A stretch of DNA of 64,000 nucleotides from Okeania sp. KiyG1 (GCF_014132355.1 NZ_BLZO01000115.1:1-64000), one strand, 5' to 3'; positions 28,001 to 35,887 are shown, counted from the stretch's first letter. Notes: generated by a model not told the origin, from the letters alone. Numbers and translations: made by a program.

Positions 28001-29044
28001 CCCCTGACAATTACATTAGACCAACTCAATATAGACTTTCAACGAGTTTTTCAAGGTGGTATTGATGGAAAAGTCCTGATTACAGGTGCAGCTTTGCAAC
28101 CAGAAATAGGCGGTAACGTTGAAGTCTCCCAAGGTAAAATATTCTTAAATCAGGCAGCAGGTTTTGCAGCAGCAGCAGGTAATGGAGAAAATGCACCTGA
28201 TTTTGGCATAGAGATTGGTCTAAATAATTTTCAGGTGATTCTAAGCGATCGCCTACTGATGATTAGTCCAGGACTAGCTAACTTTGAAGTTGCAGGTGGT
28301 TTACTGATAAACGGCACCCTCAGCGATATTCGTCCCAGCGGTGATATCGACCTTGAAGCAGGGGTAATTAATCTATTTACTACAGAATTGCGTTTAGACC
28401 CCAACTATAAAAACACAGCTACCTTTACCCCAATTAATGGACTCGATCCCATTGTGGATGTACAGCTATTAGCATCAGCTTTTGAGACCAACCGCTCATC
28501 ATCCCCATCATCACCATTATCATCCGAGACAATAGACGCTCCATCACCAGGCACCTTGAATAGTAGTCAGAGAGTGAGAATTATGGCAACAGCAAAAGGA
28601 CCTCTATCAGAATTAGAAAATAACCTAGAATTGACCAGTTCTCCAAGGCGATCGGAAGTACAAATAGTCAGTTTGTTGGGCGGTAATATTATTAATACCC
28701 TTAGTGAAGATAGGAATTTAGCATTAGCTAATGTAGCAAGTACCACTATTCTTGCTAACTTACAACAGGATATTATTGCCGCGACTGGGTTAAGTGAATT
28801 TCGGATATTTCCTGCAAGTATTCCTAAACGTGGAGCGCGACGTGCTTCCTCTTTGGGTTGGGGTTTGGAGGTAGGTGTTGACGTGACGAATCAATTAGGA
28901 GTATCCATGACTAGACTTTTTGGCGCCAATGAACCAACGGAATATTCTCTGCGTTATCAAGTTAATGATGAAGTACGCGTTCGAGGCGGCAGTAACTTTA
29001 GTGATAATGCAGTATTATCAGTGGAATATGAAGTACAGTTTTAA
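22007..29044 (+). CDS. tamB: TamB-like translocation and assembly module protein (giant, 2345 aa)
   Basis: Very long beta-rich protein of the TamB/AsmA-like superfamily. One N-terminal membrane anchor (RIVIISGLGLGTVSVGGGAV, about 24-43) is followed by more than 1500 residues of repeated units such as DGNGKV..GG.VDATGRLNNGNFQASVNS, spaced about 110-150 residues apart, which should form a hydrophobic groove spanning the periplasm. The C-terminal TamB domain (about 1950-2345) ends in an amphipathic strand (AVLSVEYEVQF) expected to contact the outer-membrane Omp85/TamA. The likely role is lipid or outer-membrane protein transport to the outer membrane. Three in-frame segments derive from dispersed DNA repeats (residues about 475-525, 1081-1090 and 1340-1356). 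The start is the only ATG near the N-terminus, but it lies within a repeat end. Confidence 0.9.
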   Translation: MTNTPDNSDQQTDTSKSRNWRRIVIISGLGLGTVSVGGGAVGTWWFQEKLAPMVSENLTRLTQRPVKVGELKKFRIGYLEFGPSSLPPTSTDSIAASTEIVKVRYALGPLLFKTLKLDITFGKSEANLRQEADGLFKIPELADLPPPPFNVDITALRFPELDVSILPAETGRSSEPILLDLSNSEVFSRDKLQRWLVDLNGKVIDGGGNFRVDADVNLKNSEVKADVVAQKLQLPIFVPLALAFENIPDVSLQSGVLNADLRTEIKLTDKVADFVQNIQGKVSLQELSANSSFLSDTVNLNTVANVAWPKVRVESLNANYGNIGLKLQGTAQTTADLDPQNLNLNLNAEVLPVSFDTLFNTFTTEIDLLSQRIETVETKEQLQQIRSQIQDIRPLLDGGVKTNFKIVGSLLQPVVSGKVQTTEVTRVDRLSFQDIATNFTISPQLNQEFQPLSLTAGFSDLQITPVVGGKITGNSEFRIQNLEFRIQEGVSSQSVQQGVGTQNSELKTQNLQVGSRELVSKEQETNFNPVVDLNLKVENLPLEPIAQQYGIISPLPLGDFSSEVAIAGALESLKGQVLWQLPNAVYPVSGTVDVVDSQANIKNTVVEVGGGRVNIDGTANLENWQLNVTVNQVNLDNLEPLKPLGLPSGLEGIVNAEASSSGLTRDFSINTIDGNGSGVISVAGGQVNFNARANNGNLQGKGNAVQLSLSALERIGRNANFLTTPNPILSSQTDGKVNGEATFSANLNDLSLPGMTSGFQGNVNLANGKVNVNGRVNNGNFQALVDTEDLPLNPLLDLGLSAVNSGVITDQEQLNNIRANIPRLKTLNGRLNGKVNLSGNLANPTPENIAGNLAGNLKIEEGTINATGSLSSGDFQTTVKTNQISLTAVEKLLTEAQIVSLKNNVLPTDTKGNIQGEATVSGNINNLTPTGITVDGDGKVIIAGGFVDATGRLNNGNFQASVNSSKLAVNPLLDLGEAVLISGLIPVEPNQVQILQAQIPAIKSLNSQVDVNANLSGNLNNLSPEAITANSNSQVFVDGNVVYIDGKLERGNFFANVETENIALRSLEETVRKTGLFAISRRGEWHSPLPPGIEGELFGNLTVFGNLNNLSPQAIAADGTGKLIIGNNTINATGKLDNGNFVGSAIAEPIPLSFVKKIAKEIGVVPPEVLPYLETINGNILGSAKIAGNLENLNPEAIAAEAEGKVLLTNGGAVNITGELVGQKWQTAVVGEQIPLEQFSAALEKQEQTKSTVATIRRVQKLLGQAENLPVIGGFLNTNIDLSGTLANLSPEAIAAQAKLTLSELPVIQQPLNSLFDWKGKQVEIEKVSIQPAFNANGIVGVIRESPLQRQSPVQDFPQQKTPTISGININVNLSDFDLESLPIEKLTQDLPIEKKGELLTGRVNFDGKVIGKSIEDLSLVGDVVLRNLAVNSVDFDSVLSGKLNAGIADGVTFKIAGEQDRLELVLDRFDQTYFPTAFLIQRDQAKLAGVTEGENLLVTLEQFPVELLDIAPAAQFDIAQVSGEASAKIAISGLRTFDLNSITANGNLAVAKPSIGYIDAESFTADINFAKGIGTLNDGTLLLGDSRYILQAMVDINSPAANFDPKFAGNLKIEKGEAQDILTALQWFNLEDIARGIATPNYANAKDVQPVAVGFPENTPVISQLRRFAEIKALLKQQQESQQPNIPIQIPPLADLDITFSAEVAAKGSLQSGIDGKFDINGRDWNWGPYKIDKFLLEGQYENEVLTVKPLEVQVGETLLAFNGDLSPENQTGKLRLENIDLAEIQKFAQNYIPPNININIAGKLNAETEIGGNFEDPRAVGEINIVDGTLNEKPIEKAQTEFIYNTGRLRFGGGLSIIGDPILYRGDVPIDLPFAQVSAGSDLINVSVNIKNDALQIVNILTDQLTLNSGKGDILLEVKGTLQQPKPEGYAKFADMSITAAAFPQPLTDLTGTVLFQSDRIEVKELQGILSDGKVEVIGVLPIFQPFDSQEPDINNPLTITLDQLNIDFQRVFQGGIDGKVLITGAALQPEIGGNVEVSQGKIFLNQAAGFAAAAGNGENAPDFGIEIGLNNFQVILSDRLLMISPGLANFEVAGGLLINGTLSDIRPSGDIDLEAGVINLFTTELRLDPNYKNTATFTPINGLDPIVDVQLLASAFETNRSSSPSSPLSSETIDAPSPGTLNSSQRVRIMATAKGPLSELENNLELTSSPRRSEVQIVSLLGGNIINTLSEDRNLALANVASTTILANLQQDIIAATGLSEFRIFPASIPKRGARRASSLGWGLEVGVDVTNQLGVSMTRLFGANEPTEYSLRYQVNDEVRVRGGSNFSDNAVLSVEYEVQF
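23429..23585 (+). repeat. In-frame heptamer-repeat insertion in tamB
   Basis: A run of AATTTAGAATTCAG-type units followed by GGAGTCAGTAGTCAG- and GTCGGGAGTCGGGAG-like units, the same vocabulary as the intergenic heptamers elsewhere in the window. It is translated as SEFRIQNLEFRIQEGVSSQS and onwards, a polar stretch unlike the flanking beta-rich repeats. Confidence 0.7.
25248..25274 (+). repeat. In-frame GTAGGGGCG palindrome in tamB
   Basis: 27-base palindrome: GTAGGGGCGAATG, one central base, then CATTCGCCCTTAC (one mismatch). It is read as RRGEWHSPL. Near-identical copies lie in non-coding DNA at 29100-29127 and 60590-60616. Confidence 0.8.
26024..26051 (+). repeat. In-frame perfect 28-base palindrome in tamB
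   Basis: GTAGGGGTGATTCG followed by its exact reverse complement. It is read as VGVIRESPLQ. It belongs to the same GTAGGGG palindrome class as the copy at 25248-25274 but with a different arm sequence. Confidence 0.8.
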
Positions 29045-29202
29045 TGTTGCTAGGAGTCATTTCAGTTATCAGTTATCAGTTATCAGTTATCAGTTATTGG
29101 TAGGGGCGAATGGCCATTCGCCCTTACAGGGTTTTGGTTATGACGATGTGGTTCATTAATCTGAAAAGCGCTGTAAACTATATTATATCAAGTCCACAGG
29201 AG
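29045..29202. repeat. ATCAGTT heptamers and GTAGGGGCG palindrome after tamB
   Basis: CAGTTAT heptamers at 29061-29097 abut a 28-base palindrome (29100-29127). It is a convergent boundary between tamB and the OmpA-like fragment. The palindrome could form a stem in RNA but has no T-run after it. Confidence 0.6.
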
Positions 29203-29709
29203 CTATTGTTTCTCAGCAGGAGGACTGAAACGAATTTCTATTCGCCGTCTTGTTTGGTCTGGATAGCACTCTACTCTCGCATATTCTCCTGAAGGTAGAT
29301 AAAGTTGTGCTGCTGAATAAGCTCGGAATTTTAATCCTAGTTGCTTTAAACGAGGGTTTTTTTCAAGTTCTTTTACTACTGCTAGAGCTCGCATTAAACC
29401 TAAGTCTACATTTGAAGCTGGAGTCAGATTATTAATATTGTCATTACCAATAACTTTTTCTAAGCGATCGTCTAAATTACTTACTTGAAAACGATTATTT
29501 TGTTCACCATCAGTATGACCGATTATTTGTACGATATAGCCTTTTTTTCCTTGAGCATAATTTTCGATTTGCTCCACTAAATGGTTCTGAATAAAATTAA
29601 TTAATCCATCAGATAATTTGGCACTACCAGATGGATATTTGTGGTTAGATACTTCTGTAATTTCAATTGGTGGATGGGATTTTAAGCTAGAAATTTCTCC
29701 CTTTCCACT
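29203..29709 (-). pseudogene. OmpA-like C-terminal domain fragment, 5' end lost
   Basis: The open frame runs from 29709 down to the stop at 29203 and encodes about 168 residues. It reads EITEVSNHKYPSGSAKLSDGLINFIQNHL, then IVQIIGHTDGEQNN (the OmpA peptidoglycan-contact region) and ends in the expected RRRIEIRFSP. Within it the first start is the GTG at 29577, which would drop the N-terminal strand. An upstream in-frame TGA (29710-29712) and the absence of a signal peptide or membrane helix show that the 5' part is gone or frameshifted. A MITE sits 90 bases upstream (29799-29926). As a full gene it would be a peptidoglycan-anchored envelope protein. Confidence 0.6.
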
Positions 29710-29798
29710 TCAGTAATCTTTGTATTGTCACATCTATTGACAGTTCAAACCTTCTAAATCCTTTCCTTGATTTTATCTTCAACTATTTAGTATAAACT

Positions 29799-29926
29799 CC
29801 AGGGCAAACACATCTAAATTCTGGAAACTTGTACTGTTAAGCTTTACAAAAGTGATAAGTATAAATACTTAGGAGCCTGACATCCTTACCCTGTCAGAAC
29901 TTCAAAATAAGATGCGTTTGCCCTGG
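29799..29926. mobile_element. 128-bp MITE with 8-bp target duplication
   Basis: Begins CCAGGGCAAACACATCT and ends AGATGCGTTTGCCCTGG, a 17-base inverted repeat with one mismatch. It is flanked by TATAAACT on both sides (29791-29798, 29927-29934), so the transposition footprint is intact and probably recent. No ORF. Confidence 0.82.
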
Positions 29927-30182
29927 TATAAACTCCAGTTGTTGTAGTTCACCTTGTCAAATTCAAAAATTTTTGGTAATAATTGTAGTAAAGAAAGCTA
30001 GCAAGAAATTTGAGAGTGAAGGGGTTGTACGCGAATTGTATAGCAACTCAATTGATTTTCACAGACAGCTAACTCTGAGATATATTTTTCTGTTATAATT
30101 TCACCTAGTTATAGATGGAGGGTTGACTCAATACATAAAAAAATGTAGAATTTCCTTGGTGGTGTAATAAGTAGGGTTACAA

Positions 30183-30222
30183 AGGCACTTGACAAAGTTT
30201 ACCAGACCAACCAAGTGCCTCT
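30183..30222. other. Hairpin-forming inverted repeat
   Basis: AGGCACTTG and CAAGTGCCT form a 9-bp stem around a loop of about 20 bases. No T-run follows, so it is not a standard terminator. It could be a small RNA element or an operator. Confidence 0.4.
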
Positions 30223-30526
30223 GCCCCCTATATTGGCCTTATCTGCACAATGAATGCAGGGTTGAATAACAATACATAGTAATTACCAAGCTGTAATTAT
30301 TAGTAATTACCAAACTGTATTTTTAGTTAATTGATTGCTCGAGTTAAAAGATAACTTAAATATAGATAACTTGAATATAACTTTTGCAATCTTTATATTC
30401 CCTAGTTTATACAGTGGGTTTTGTTTTGTCAACTATTTGTGATAAATCTCACATTAACTTGTGATAGCTATCACTTACTCAAATGAGTCATTTCACATAA
30501 AAAGCGCATCAACACAGAGGAAAGCA

Positions 30527-30772
30527 ATGGCAAAAACAAACTCAGAGCAGGTAAGCAAGCTACAAGCATTGCTAAACAAAGCACAGAAAATTTCAGGGAA
30601 ATCTATGACAGTCATATTTTTTGTAAACCAGCTATTGTCGTACAGCTTTGCAATGGAAATAGACCAAAATAGCATCAAAAGAATAGAATTCCGCAAAGAA
30701 CCCAACGGGGTAATAGAAAAGATTCTTTATTTTCTTTCCGGTGAGAAAAATGATGAGGAGGACAGAGATTAA
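30527..30772 (+). CDS. Small hypothetical protein
   Basis: 81 residues from the ATG at 30527, which has AGAGGAAAG a few bases upstream. The ATG at 30461 has no such site. The sequence MAKTNSEQVSKLQALLNKAQ starts with an amphipathic helix, has a hydrophobic middle (MTVIFFVNQLLSYSFAME), then a charged tail ending GEKNDEEDRD. I recognise no family. A clear terminator follows (30830-30863), which supports it being a real transcription unit. Confidence 0.5.
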   Translation: MAKTNSEQVSKLQALLNKAQKISGKSMTVIFFVNQLLSYSFAMEIDQNSIKRIEFRKEPNGVIEKILYFLSGEKNDEEDRD

Positions 30773-30827
30773 AATCTTGGCTGAACAATTAACCATTTCT
30801 TAAATTCATCTGTCAAGTAATTCGTAG

Positions 30828-30971
30828 CTAAAGCTTTCTCAATACTAGGGAAAGCTTTTTTTTGTAAGGATTTCTCATTTGCTCGAGATTAGCAATTAGT
30901 CTCAAGGGAAAAGCTGCATATTCTTTAACTATTACAATTTGGTCTTCCGCTTGAGGGGGTTTTAGACCCAT
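30828..30971 (-). CDS. Possible short ORF or protein remnant (47 aa)
   Basis: Reads MGLKPPQAEDQIVIVKEYAA, FPLRLIANLEQMRNPYKKKL and ends at a TAG inside the terminator stem. Residue usage looks protein-like, but the ORF overlaps the terminator of the convergent gene and has no recognised family. It is more likely a fragment than a gene. Confidence 0.2.
   Translation of the reverse strand: MGLKPPQAEDQIVIVKEYAAFPLRLIANLEQMRNPYKKKLSLVLRKL
30830..30863 (+). terminator. Rho-independent terminator after the 81-residue gene
   Basis: AAAGCTTT, a 13-base loop, then AAAGC followed by eight T (AAAGCTTTTTTTT). It lies about 58 bases downstream of the stop at 30772. The AAGCTT core also makes it a plausible bidirectional terminator. 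Confidence 0.7.
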
Positions 30972-31137
30972 GTTATTTTGATAAATTTAAAGATTTAGGA
31001 AATGAGTATAAGTTGATTAATGCTGGAATGAATTAAATTATAGCCTATCATCGTAAATCCGCTTCAGGGTAAGCTCATCTAATTTGGTATAAAATGTACT
31101 TGATAAAAGAAGAGTATATAGAGGTAACTGTTTCGAT
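30864..31137. other. Short gap before the truncated RDY-protein copy
   Basis: No supportable feature apart from the possible 47-residue remnant on the minus strand at its left end. The last 50 bases form the leader of the gene at 31138 and differ from the leader of the full-length paralogue at 41847. Confidence 0.4.
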
Positions 31138-31431
31138 ATGAATAATAAATTTTTGCTCGCTATTATTCCCTTATATTTTGGCTTTGCTTGTACCTATCCA
31201 GCAATGGCCTTAAATAATTTGACTAACATCAAAACTGAACAAAAAAGCTTAGAGGAAAATCAAATTATATTAGCTGATCGCAAAGATAAATATCGTATTC
31301 GAGCGCGTCAAAAGGAAGATGAGTACCGACAAAAAAAAAGGCATGAACTACATGAAAGAATTGATCGCAGGATTAAACATGAGATGGATAAACCTCATAA
31401 CCGAAGTCTTCCTAAAGCAGAAAAAGTCTGA
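31138..31431 (+). pseudogene. Truncated copy of the RDY-rich secreted protein
   Basis: 97 residues with signal peptide MNNKFLLAIIPLYFGFACTY and the charged stretch RQKEDEYRQKKRHELHERID. It is nearly identical to the first 96 residues of the gene at 41847-42482, differing by only a few bases. Identity ends abruptly at CTAAAGCAGAAAAAG (31426 versus 42132), after which one codon and a stop follow. The repeat-containing C-terminal half is absent. It is best read as a partial segmental duplication. The short secreted peptide could still be made. Confidence 0.7.
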
Positions 31432-31615
31432 ACAAAATCTCACTCTTGAAGTTACAACGGATCCACAACAAGCATCCAAAAAGACAGAGCTATCCCTTAC
31501 TACAGACAATGCAATTTTTCTTAATGGCGTCAAATTAGACTTACTTTCAGCTGGTTGCTACGGCGTGGGTGACGGAAAAATTGGCTACTGGATAACGCCT
31601 ACGTTACTAGAATGA
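31432..31615 (+). other. C-terminal fragment of an unrecognised protein
   Basis: In a different frame from the preceding truncated gene, the sequence reads NLTLEVTTDPQQASKKTELS, LTTDNAIFLNGVKLDLLSAG and ends GYWITPTLLE. It looks protein-like and ends in a normal stop, but has no start of its own. It probably marks the acceptor gene into which the duplicated segment was joined. Confidence 0.35.
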
Positions 31616-31769
31616 AGCAGGAATAGAACAGATAATCTTATGTTTCTATAGATTATCGTAGGTTTCTAAGAACGGTATACGGTTACTTTGTCACAGACTC
31701 ATATCCTTGGGTAATGGGGTGTTTCAAAGGCACTCCCGACAGTTCATTTAACAAGCAAAAGTCGAAGAA

Positions 31770-34700
31770 TTAACCGAAATCGCCGCACAGGTGGCGATCG
31801 CTCTGTTCTAACTGTTGATTGGTTTGTAGATAATCTTTTACCCAATTGCAAGCATAACCTAGTTTGTCAAGCTGAAGAATCCGATCCAAATTCCACAGAA
31901 TGATTGTGCGATCGCTACTAGCAGAAGCGAGAATTTTTCCATCAGGACTAAAAGCAACTCCTCTAACTCCACCAGAGTGTGCGGTTAGAGTTTTTAATAA
32001 AGTACCGTCAATGTTCCAGAGTTTGACTGTTTTGTCCAAAGAACCAGAGGCAATAATTTTGCCGTCGGGACTAAAGTCTACTCCCCAAATAGAAGCATCA
32101 TGTCCAAAAAAGCTTCTTAATAAGGTCCCATCTGGCTGCCAAAGTTTAAGCATATTATCTGCCCCAGCAGAGGCAATAATCTCACCATCGGGACTAAAAA
32201 CTACACCTCTAACTGTCGATTTATGTCCAGTAAGAGTTCTCAATAACTTTCCGTCCGCCTGCCAGAGTTTAACCGTATTATCAACAGAAGTTGAGGCAAT
32301 TATCTTGCCGTTAGGACTCCAAGTAACGTCTTTAACCTCAGCAGTATGTCCTGTCAAAGTGAGTAAAAATTTGCCATTTGTTTGCCAGAGGTTAACTGTA
32401 TTGTTTCCCAAAGCGGAGGCTATTTTGTCGCCGTCGGGACTAAAGGCAACCCCCCAAAAAACAACATTTTTCTCAAGGGTTTGCAGCAACTTGCCATTTG
32501 TTTGCCAGATTTTAACGCTACGGTCTGCTGATGCTGATGCGAGAGTTCTATTATTAGGGCTAAAATCCACATCAAAAACAATAGCCTGATGTCCTTCCAG
32601 ACTTCTGAGTAACTTACCATTTGTTTGCCAGAGTTTAACGGTGGTATCTGCTGATACAGATGCAAGTAAACTTCCGTCAAAACTCCAGGCGACTGCCCCT
32701 ACCCAATCCTCATGGCCAGTAAGGATTTTATACAAACTGTTGTCAAGTTTCCAGAGTTTTACAGTCTTATCTTCACTCGCAGAGACGATCGTCTTTCCAT
32801 CAGGACTAAAAGCAATATCTCTAACAACAGCACTATGTCCTCTCAAAGTTCTATACAGTCTCCCATCTCGATGCCAGATTTTCACTGTAGTGTCTATCGA
32901 AGCAGAAGCAAGCATTTGTCCGTCAGAACTCCAGGCCAGACGATAAATCATACCATCATTATCGGTTAGAGTATTTAACAACTTGCCGCTTTTGTTCCAA
33001 AGTTTGACTGTTCGATCTTTACTAGCAGCAGCTATGATATCGCCGTCGGGACTAATTGCTACTGATCTGACTCCAACACCAGTTAGAGTATTTAACAACT
33101 TGCCGTTTTTGTTCCAGAGTTTGACGGTTCGATCTGTACTAGCAGAAGCTATAATCTCGCCATCCGAACTAATTGCCACATCAGCAACTTTCATGCTATG
33201 TCCTTTTAATGTTCTCAATAACTTGCCACTTTTGTTCCAGAGTTTAACTGTTTTATCCTCACTAGCAGAGGCAATGATCTTACCGTCGGAACTAAAAGTA
33301 ACTCTTGAAACCGCTCCACTGTGTCCTTTCAATGTTCTCAATAACTTGCCATTTTTATACCACAGCAAGATATTCCCCTGTTCATCACTAGAGGCAATTA
33401 TTTCTCCGTCTGGGCTAAAAGTAACTCCCAAAACCCCCGAATTGTGACTCGTGAAAGTTGTCAACAGCTTACCGTTTTTATTCCAGAGTTTGACGGTTCG
33501 ATCTGCACTAGCAGAGGCAATAAACTCGCCGTCGGGACTAACCGCAACTCCCCAAAGACCCGCACTGTGACCGATTAGGCGATTGTACTCGTCTACCCCA
33601 TACAAGGCTTTCGTAAGTACTAATTCAACTTGGTTTTTGAGCTTTGAGTCTACTTCTCCTAATGTTTGTACTTGATTGTAGGCTTTAATCGCAGACAAAA
33701 GTGCATCTAATCTTTGATGTGAGTTGTAGTTTCCAGTAGAAGAAGAAACTAATGCTTTGATTTCGCTAATTATTGCTTCCTTTTCACGAGTTTCTGCTCG
33801 TTGATATTGTATAAAAGTTATTATTCCCAATCCAGAAACGACTAATAAGGCTAAACTGACTGCACCCAGAAATACCCTTTGTAGCTTCGCAGTTTTTTGC
33901 TCTTGCAGTAATCTTTTTTGTTCCTCTGCCAGTTGTGCTTCAATTGCTTTAGTCTTTTCGGCTTCTAATGCTTTTTGTATTTCCGATTTGTCAAATTCTA
34001 CCGACGCAGCTAAAAATTCATAATCTATATCGCTTAAACTTTTCCCCTGAGACCACTTTTGAGCATCTTTTAATGCCAGTCCCCGCAACAAACGAGATGG
34101 GTCAGTTTTGTTTGATGCTATCCAAGCTTCTAATACCTGAGAATAAGGACGTAGGACATTTAATTGCTTTTCTACCCATTCTGTGTTAAAGACTTCCGCA
34201 TAAATCCGGTTTTTCACCTTCAATAAACCATCCTTTTTCACTACCAAACCAGACAAAATTAGTTCCATTTGTTCTCGAGAGTCATCTATTTTTATTTCTT
34301 TTCTTTGTAAAATAGCCTGATAGATTCCTAATAACTTGGCGGCACGTTTTTCATTTCGTTGAATCCTATCTCTAATTGTTCTTAAATGTTCTGGTTCGTC
34401 TTGTGATTCCCACTTGTGCAGTATCTTCGTTCTCACTATGCTTTCCACCCAAAATTTTTCGTTCCCTGGGGGAATAGTGAGAATTTCACTGACTGAATCT
34501 CGACTAGCTTCAACCACTAATTTACATAACTTTTGGCTGAGAAATGGTTGCCCATTTGTCCAATACAATATCTGTTTTATAACTTCAAAACTATCTCCTA
34601 TTCCAATTTTTAATCCTGCTGCTAAAGGTTGAACTTGCTCTAATGTAAAACCATCTAGTTCAATGGCGCGACCAATATTAAAAGGAGTTCTAGTTTTATC

Positions 34701-35267
34701 TTTAATTAAATCTGATGGCGTGGCAACCCCAAAAATGCAAAAAGTTATGCGTTTGTATTCTGGATCTATTGCTCGTTGATTATAACAGAATCTGATCAAG
34801 GCAAAAAAGTCATCTACAGAAAAATCTAGACTGAGAATACTATCAATTTCATCTATAAAAATGACAATATTGTTTTCGGGAAATTGTTTGAGCAGAATAT
34901 CACAAATAAAACGACTCAATCTTTGCAGTAAAGAAATATTTTCTTCTTCTTTCCACCATTTTTTCAAATTAACTTTGCCTAAAAGTTGAAACCCCCGCCA
35001 TAACTCACCAGCTACTCCCTTATACCACTGTGTAGGAGTAATATGTTTACTGCCAATATTAGTTAGATCGACAGTGCTACATTTGATACCTTCTTTTTGT
35101 AATTTATGTCTGGTTCTAACTAATAGGGAAGATTTGCCCATTTGACGAGAATTAAGCACATAGCAAAACTCCCCTCGTTTTAAGGCTTCATATAGTTCAG
35201 TGTCAGCAAGTCTTTCGACATAGCTGGGCGAATCATCTTGCAGGCTACCACCAATTTGATACATCAT
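31770..35267 (-). CDS. AAA-like/WD40 STAND-type protein, 14 blades
   Basis: About 1165 residues. The ATG at 35267 has GGAG nine bases upstream and is preferred over the TTG at 35282. The N-terminal AAA-like (AAA_35) NTPase carries Walker A SRQMGKSSLL and Walker B IVIFIDEIDSIL, followed by a winged-helix-like part. A membrane helix (VFLGAVSLALLVVSGLGIIT, about 465-490) separates it from 14 WD40 blades (about 570-1125), enough for two seven-bladed propellers. The C-terminus YACNWVKDYLQTN resembles that of the second WD40 protein here (CDWLQDYFITH). Several blades are nearly identical at DNA level. STAND proteins act as ligand-triggered switches, sometimes in defence; the ligand and output are unknown. 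Confidence 0.85.
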   Translation of the reverse strand: MMYQIGGSLQDDSPSYVERLADTELYEALKRGEFCYVLNSRQMGKSSLLVRTRHKLQKEGIKCSTVDLTNIGSKHITPTQWYKGVAGELWRGFQLLGKVNLKKWWKEEENISLLQRLSRFICDILLKQFPENNIVIFIDEIDSILSLDFSVDDFFALIRFCYNQRAIDPEYKRITFCIFGVATPSDLIKDKTRTPFNIGRAIELDGFTLEQVQPLAAGLKIGIGDSFEVIKQILYWTNGQPFLSQKLCKLVVEASRDSVSEILTIPPGNEKFWVESIVRTKILHKWESQDEPEHLRTIRDRIQRNEKRAAKLLGIYQAILQRKEIKIDDSREQMELILSGLVVKKDGLLKVKNRIYAEVFNTEWVEKQLNVLRPYSQVLEAWIASNKTDPSRLLRGLALKDAQKWSQGKSLSDIDYEFLAASVEFDKSEIQKALEAEKTKAIEAQLAEEQKRLLQEQKTAKLQRVFLGAVSLALLVVSGLGIITFIQYQRAETREKEAIISEIKALVSSSTGNYNSHQRLDALLSAIKAYNQVQTLGEVDSKLKNQVELVLTKALYGVDEYNRLIGHSAGLWGVAVSPDGEFIASASADRTVKLWNKNGKLLTTFTSHNSGVLGVTFSPDGEIIASSDEQGNILLWYKNGKLLRTLKGHSGAVSRVTFSSDGKIIASASEDKTVKLWNKSGKLLRTLKGHSMKVADVAISSDGEIIASASTDRTVKLWNKNGKLLNTLTGVGVRSVAISPDGDIIAAASKDRTVKLWNKSGKLLNTLTDNDGMIYRLAWSSDGQMLASASIDTTVKIWHRDGRLYRTLRGHSAVVRDIAFSPDGKTIVSASEDKTVKLWKLDNSLYKILTGHEDWVGAVAWSFDGSLLASVSADTTVKLWQTNGKLLRSLEGHQAIVFDVDFSPNNRTLASASADRSVKIWQTNGKLLQTLEKNVVFWGVAFSPDGDKIASALGNNTVNLWQTNGKFLLTLTGHTAEVKDVTWSPNGKIIASTSVDNTVKLWQADGKLLRTLTGHKSTVRGVVFSPDGEIIASAGADNMLKLWQPDGTLLRSFFGHDASIWGVDFSPDGKIIASGSLDKTVKLWNIDGTLLKTLTAHSGGVRGVAFSPDGKILASASSDRTIILWNLDRILQLDKLGYACNWVKDYLQTNQQLEQSDRHLCGDFG

Positions 35268-35474
35268 AATAGAAATCTCCAAGAATCAAAAATAAAATCA
35301 ATTATTTCCCTCTAATGCCTGCTCCCTATTTTCTGGAGATGTCTAATAGTATCCGGATAATTAGTTATTGTATAGTAGTTCAACTTAAAAATGAGATGTT
35401 TTTAGTCTGAAACTCCCTCATAGCAAGAAAGCTTTGTCTCAATCTAAAGTTAAATGACTATATGAGCACAAGAG

Positions 35475-35760
35475 TCAGGAGTCATTTCAGTTAGCCTCCT
35501 GTCGGAGGAGCTACGCTAACAGTACCTCTACCTGTTTGCGCAGCATGACCTAGGAAAGTAAAGTGAATTGAAATATTGAACTTGATTTTTTCTTGGTCTC
35601 ATGGATATGGCCAGGTTTCCTCGCCATCCCATCCTACGAATGCTCCGCAAACGACCGCTGTCTTGGTTGATTGATATGGTTAGGAAACCCATCCATCCCT
35701 CAACCGCTTTTTCATCCCCTTGTAGAGCGCTAGCTCGCGGCGCAGCCAAGGGGAGACTAT
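35475..35760. repeat. Dispersed repeat, reverse-oriented relative of 21830-22010
   Basis: Shares TCATTTCAGTTAGCCTCC, TCGGAGGAGC, CCAGGTTTCCTCGCCATCCC and CTCCGCAAACGACCGCT with the complement of the region before tamB. It is mosaic, with extra CGCTAGCTCGCGGCGCAG-type GC-rich pieces. Confidence 0.6.
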
Positions 35761-35887
35761 TGACCTTATTTTTTGGTCAGTAGGAAGAAAGGATGAGAGT
35801 TGGAATTATCTGGGGATAAGTAGGCATTTTATGTCTGCATTGCATGGAAGTAGAAAGTGCGATAACTTTATAACCAGATTTTATATC

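Larger units (their letters stand above)
29710..30526. other. Gene-free region with MITE and hairpin
   Basis: Apart from the MITE at 29799-29926 and the hairpin at 30183-30222, the stretch is AT-rich without coding signal. It includes the promoter region of the small gene at 30527, with direct repeats TTAGTAATTACCAA near 30280-30320 and TATCACTTACTC near 30470. Confidence 0.55.

Noticed and set aside
30183-30222. Rho-independent terminator
   Set aside because: The stem is good but no T-run follows, and no gene ends just upstream.
31900-33447. Plus-strand ORFs opposite the WD40 gene
   Set aside because: They mirror the blade repeats of the minus-strand gene, have Ser/Leu/Pro-rich composition and no homology pattern of their own.
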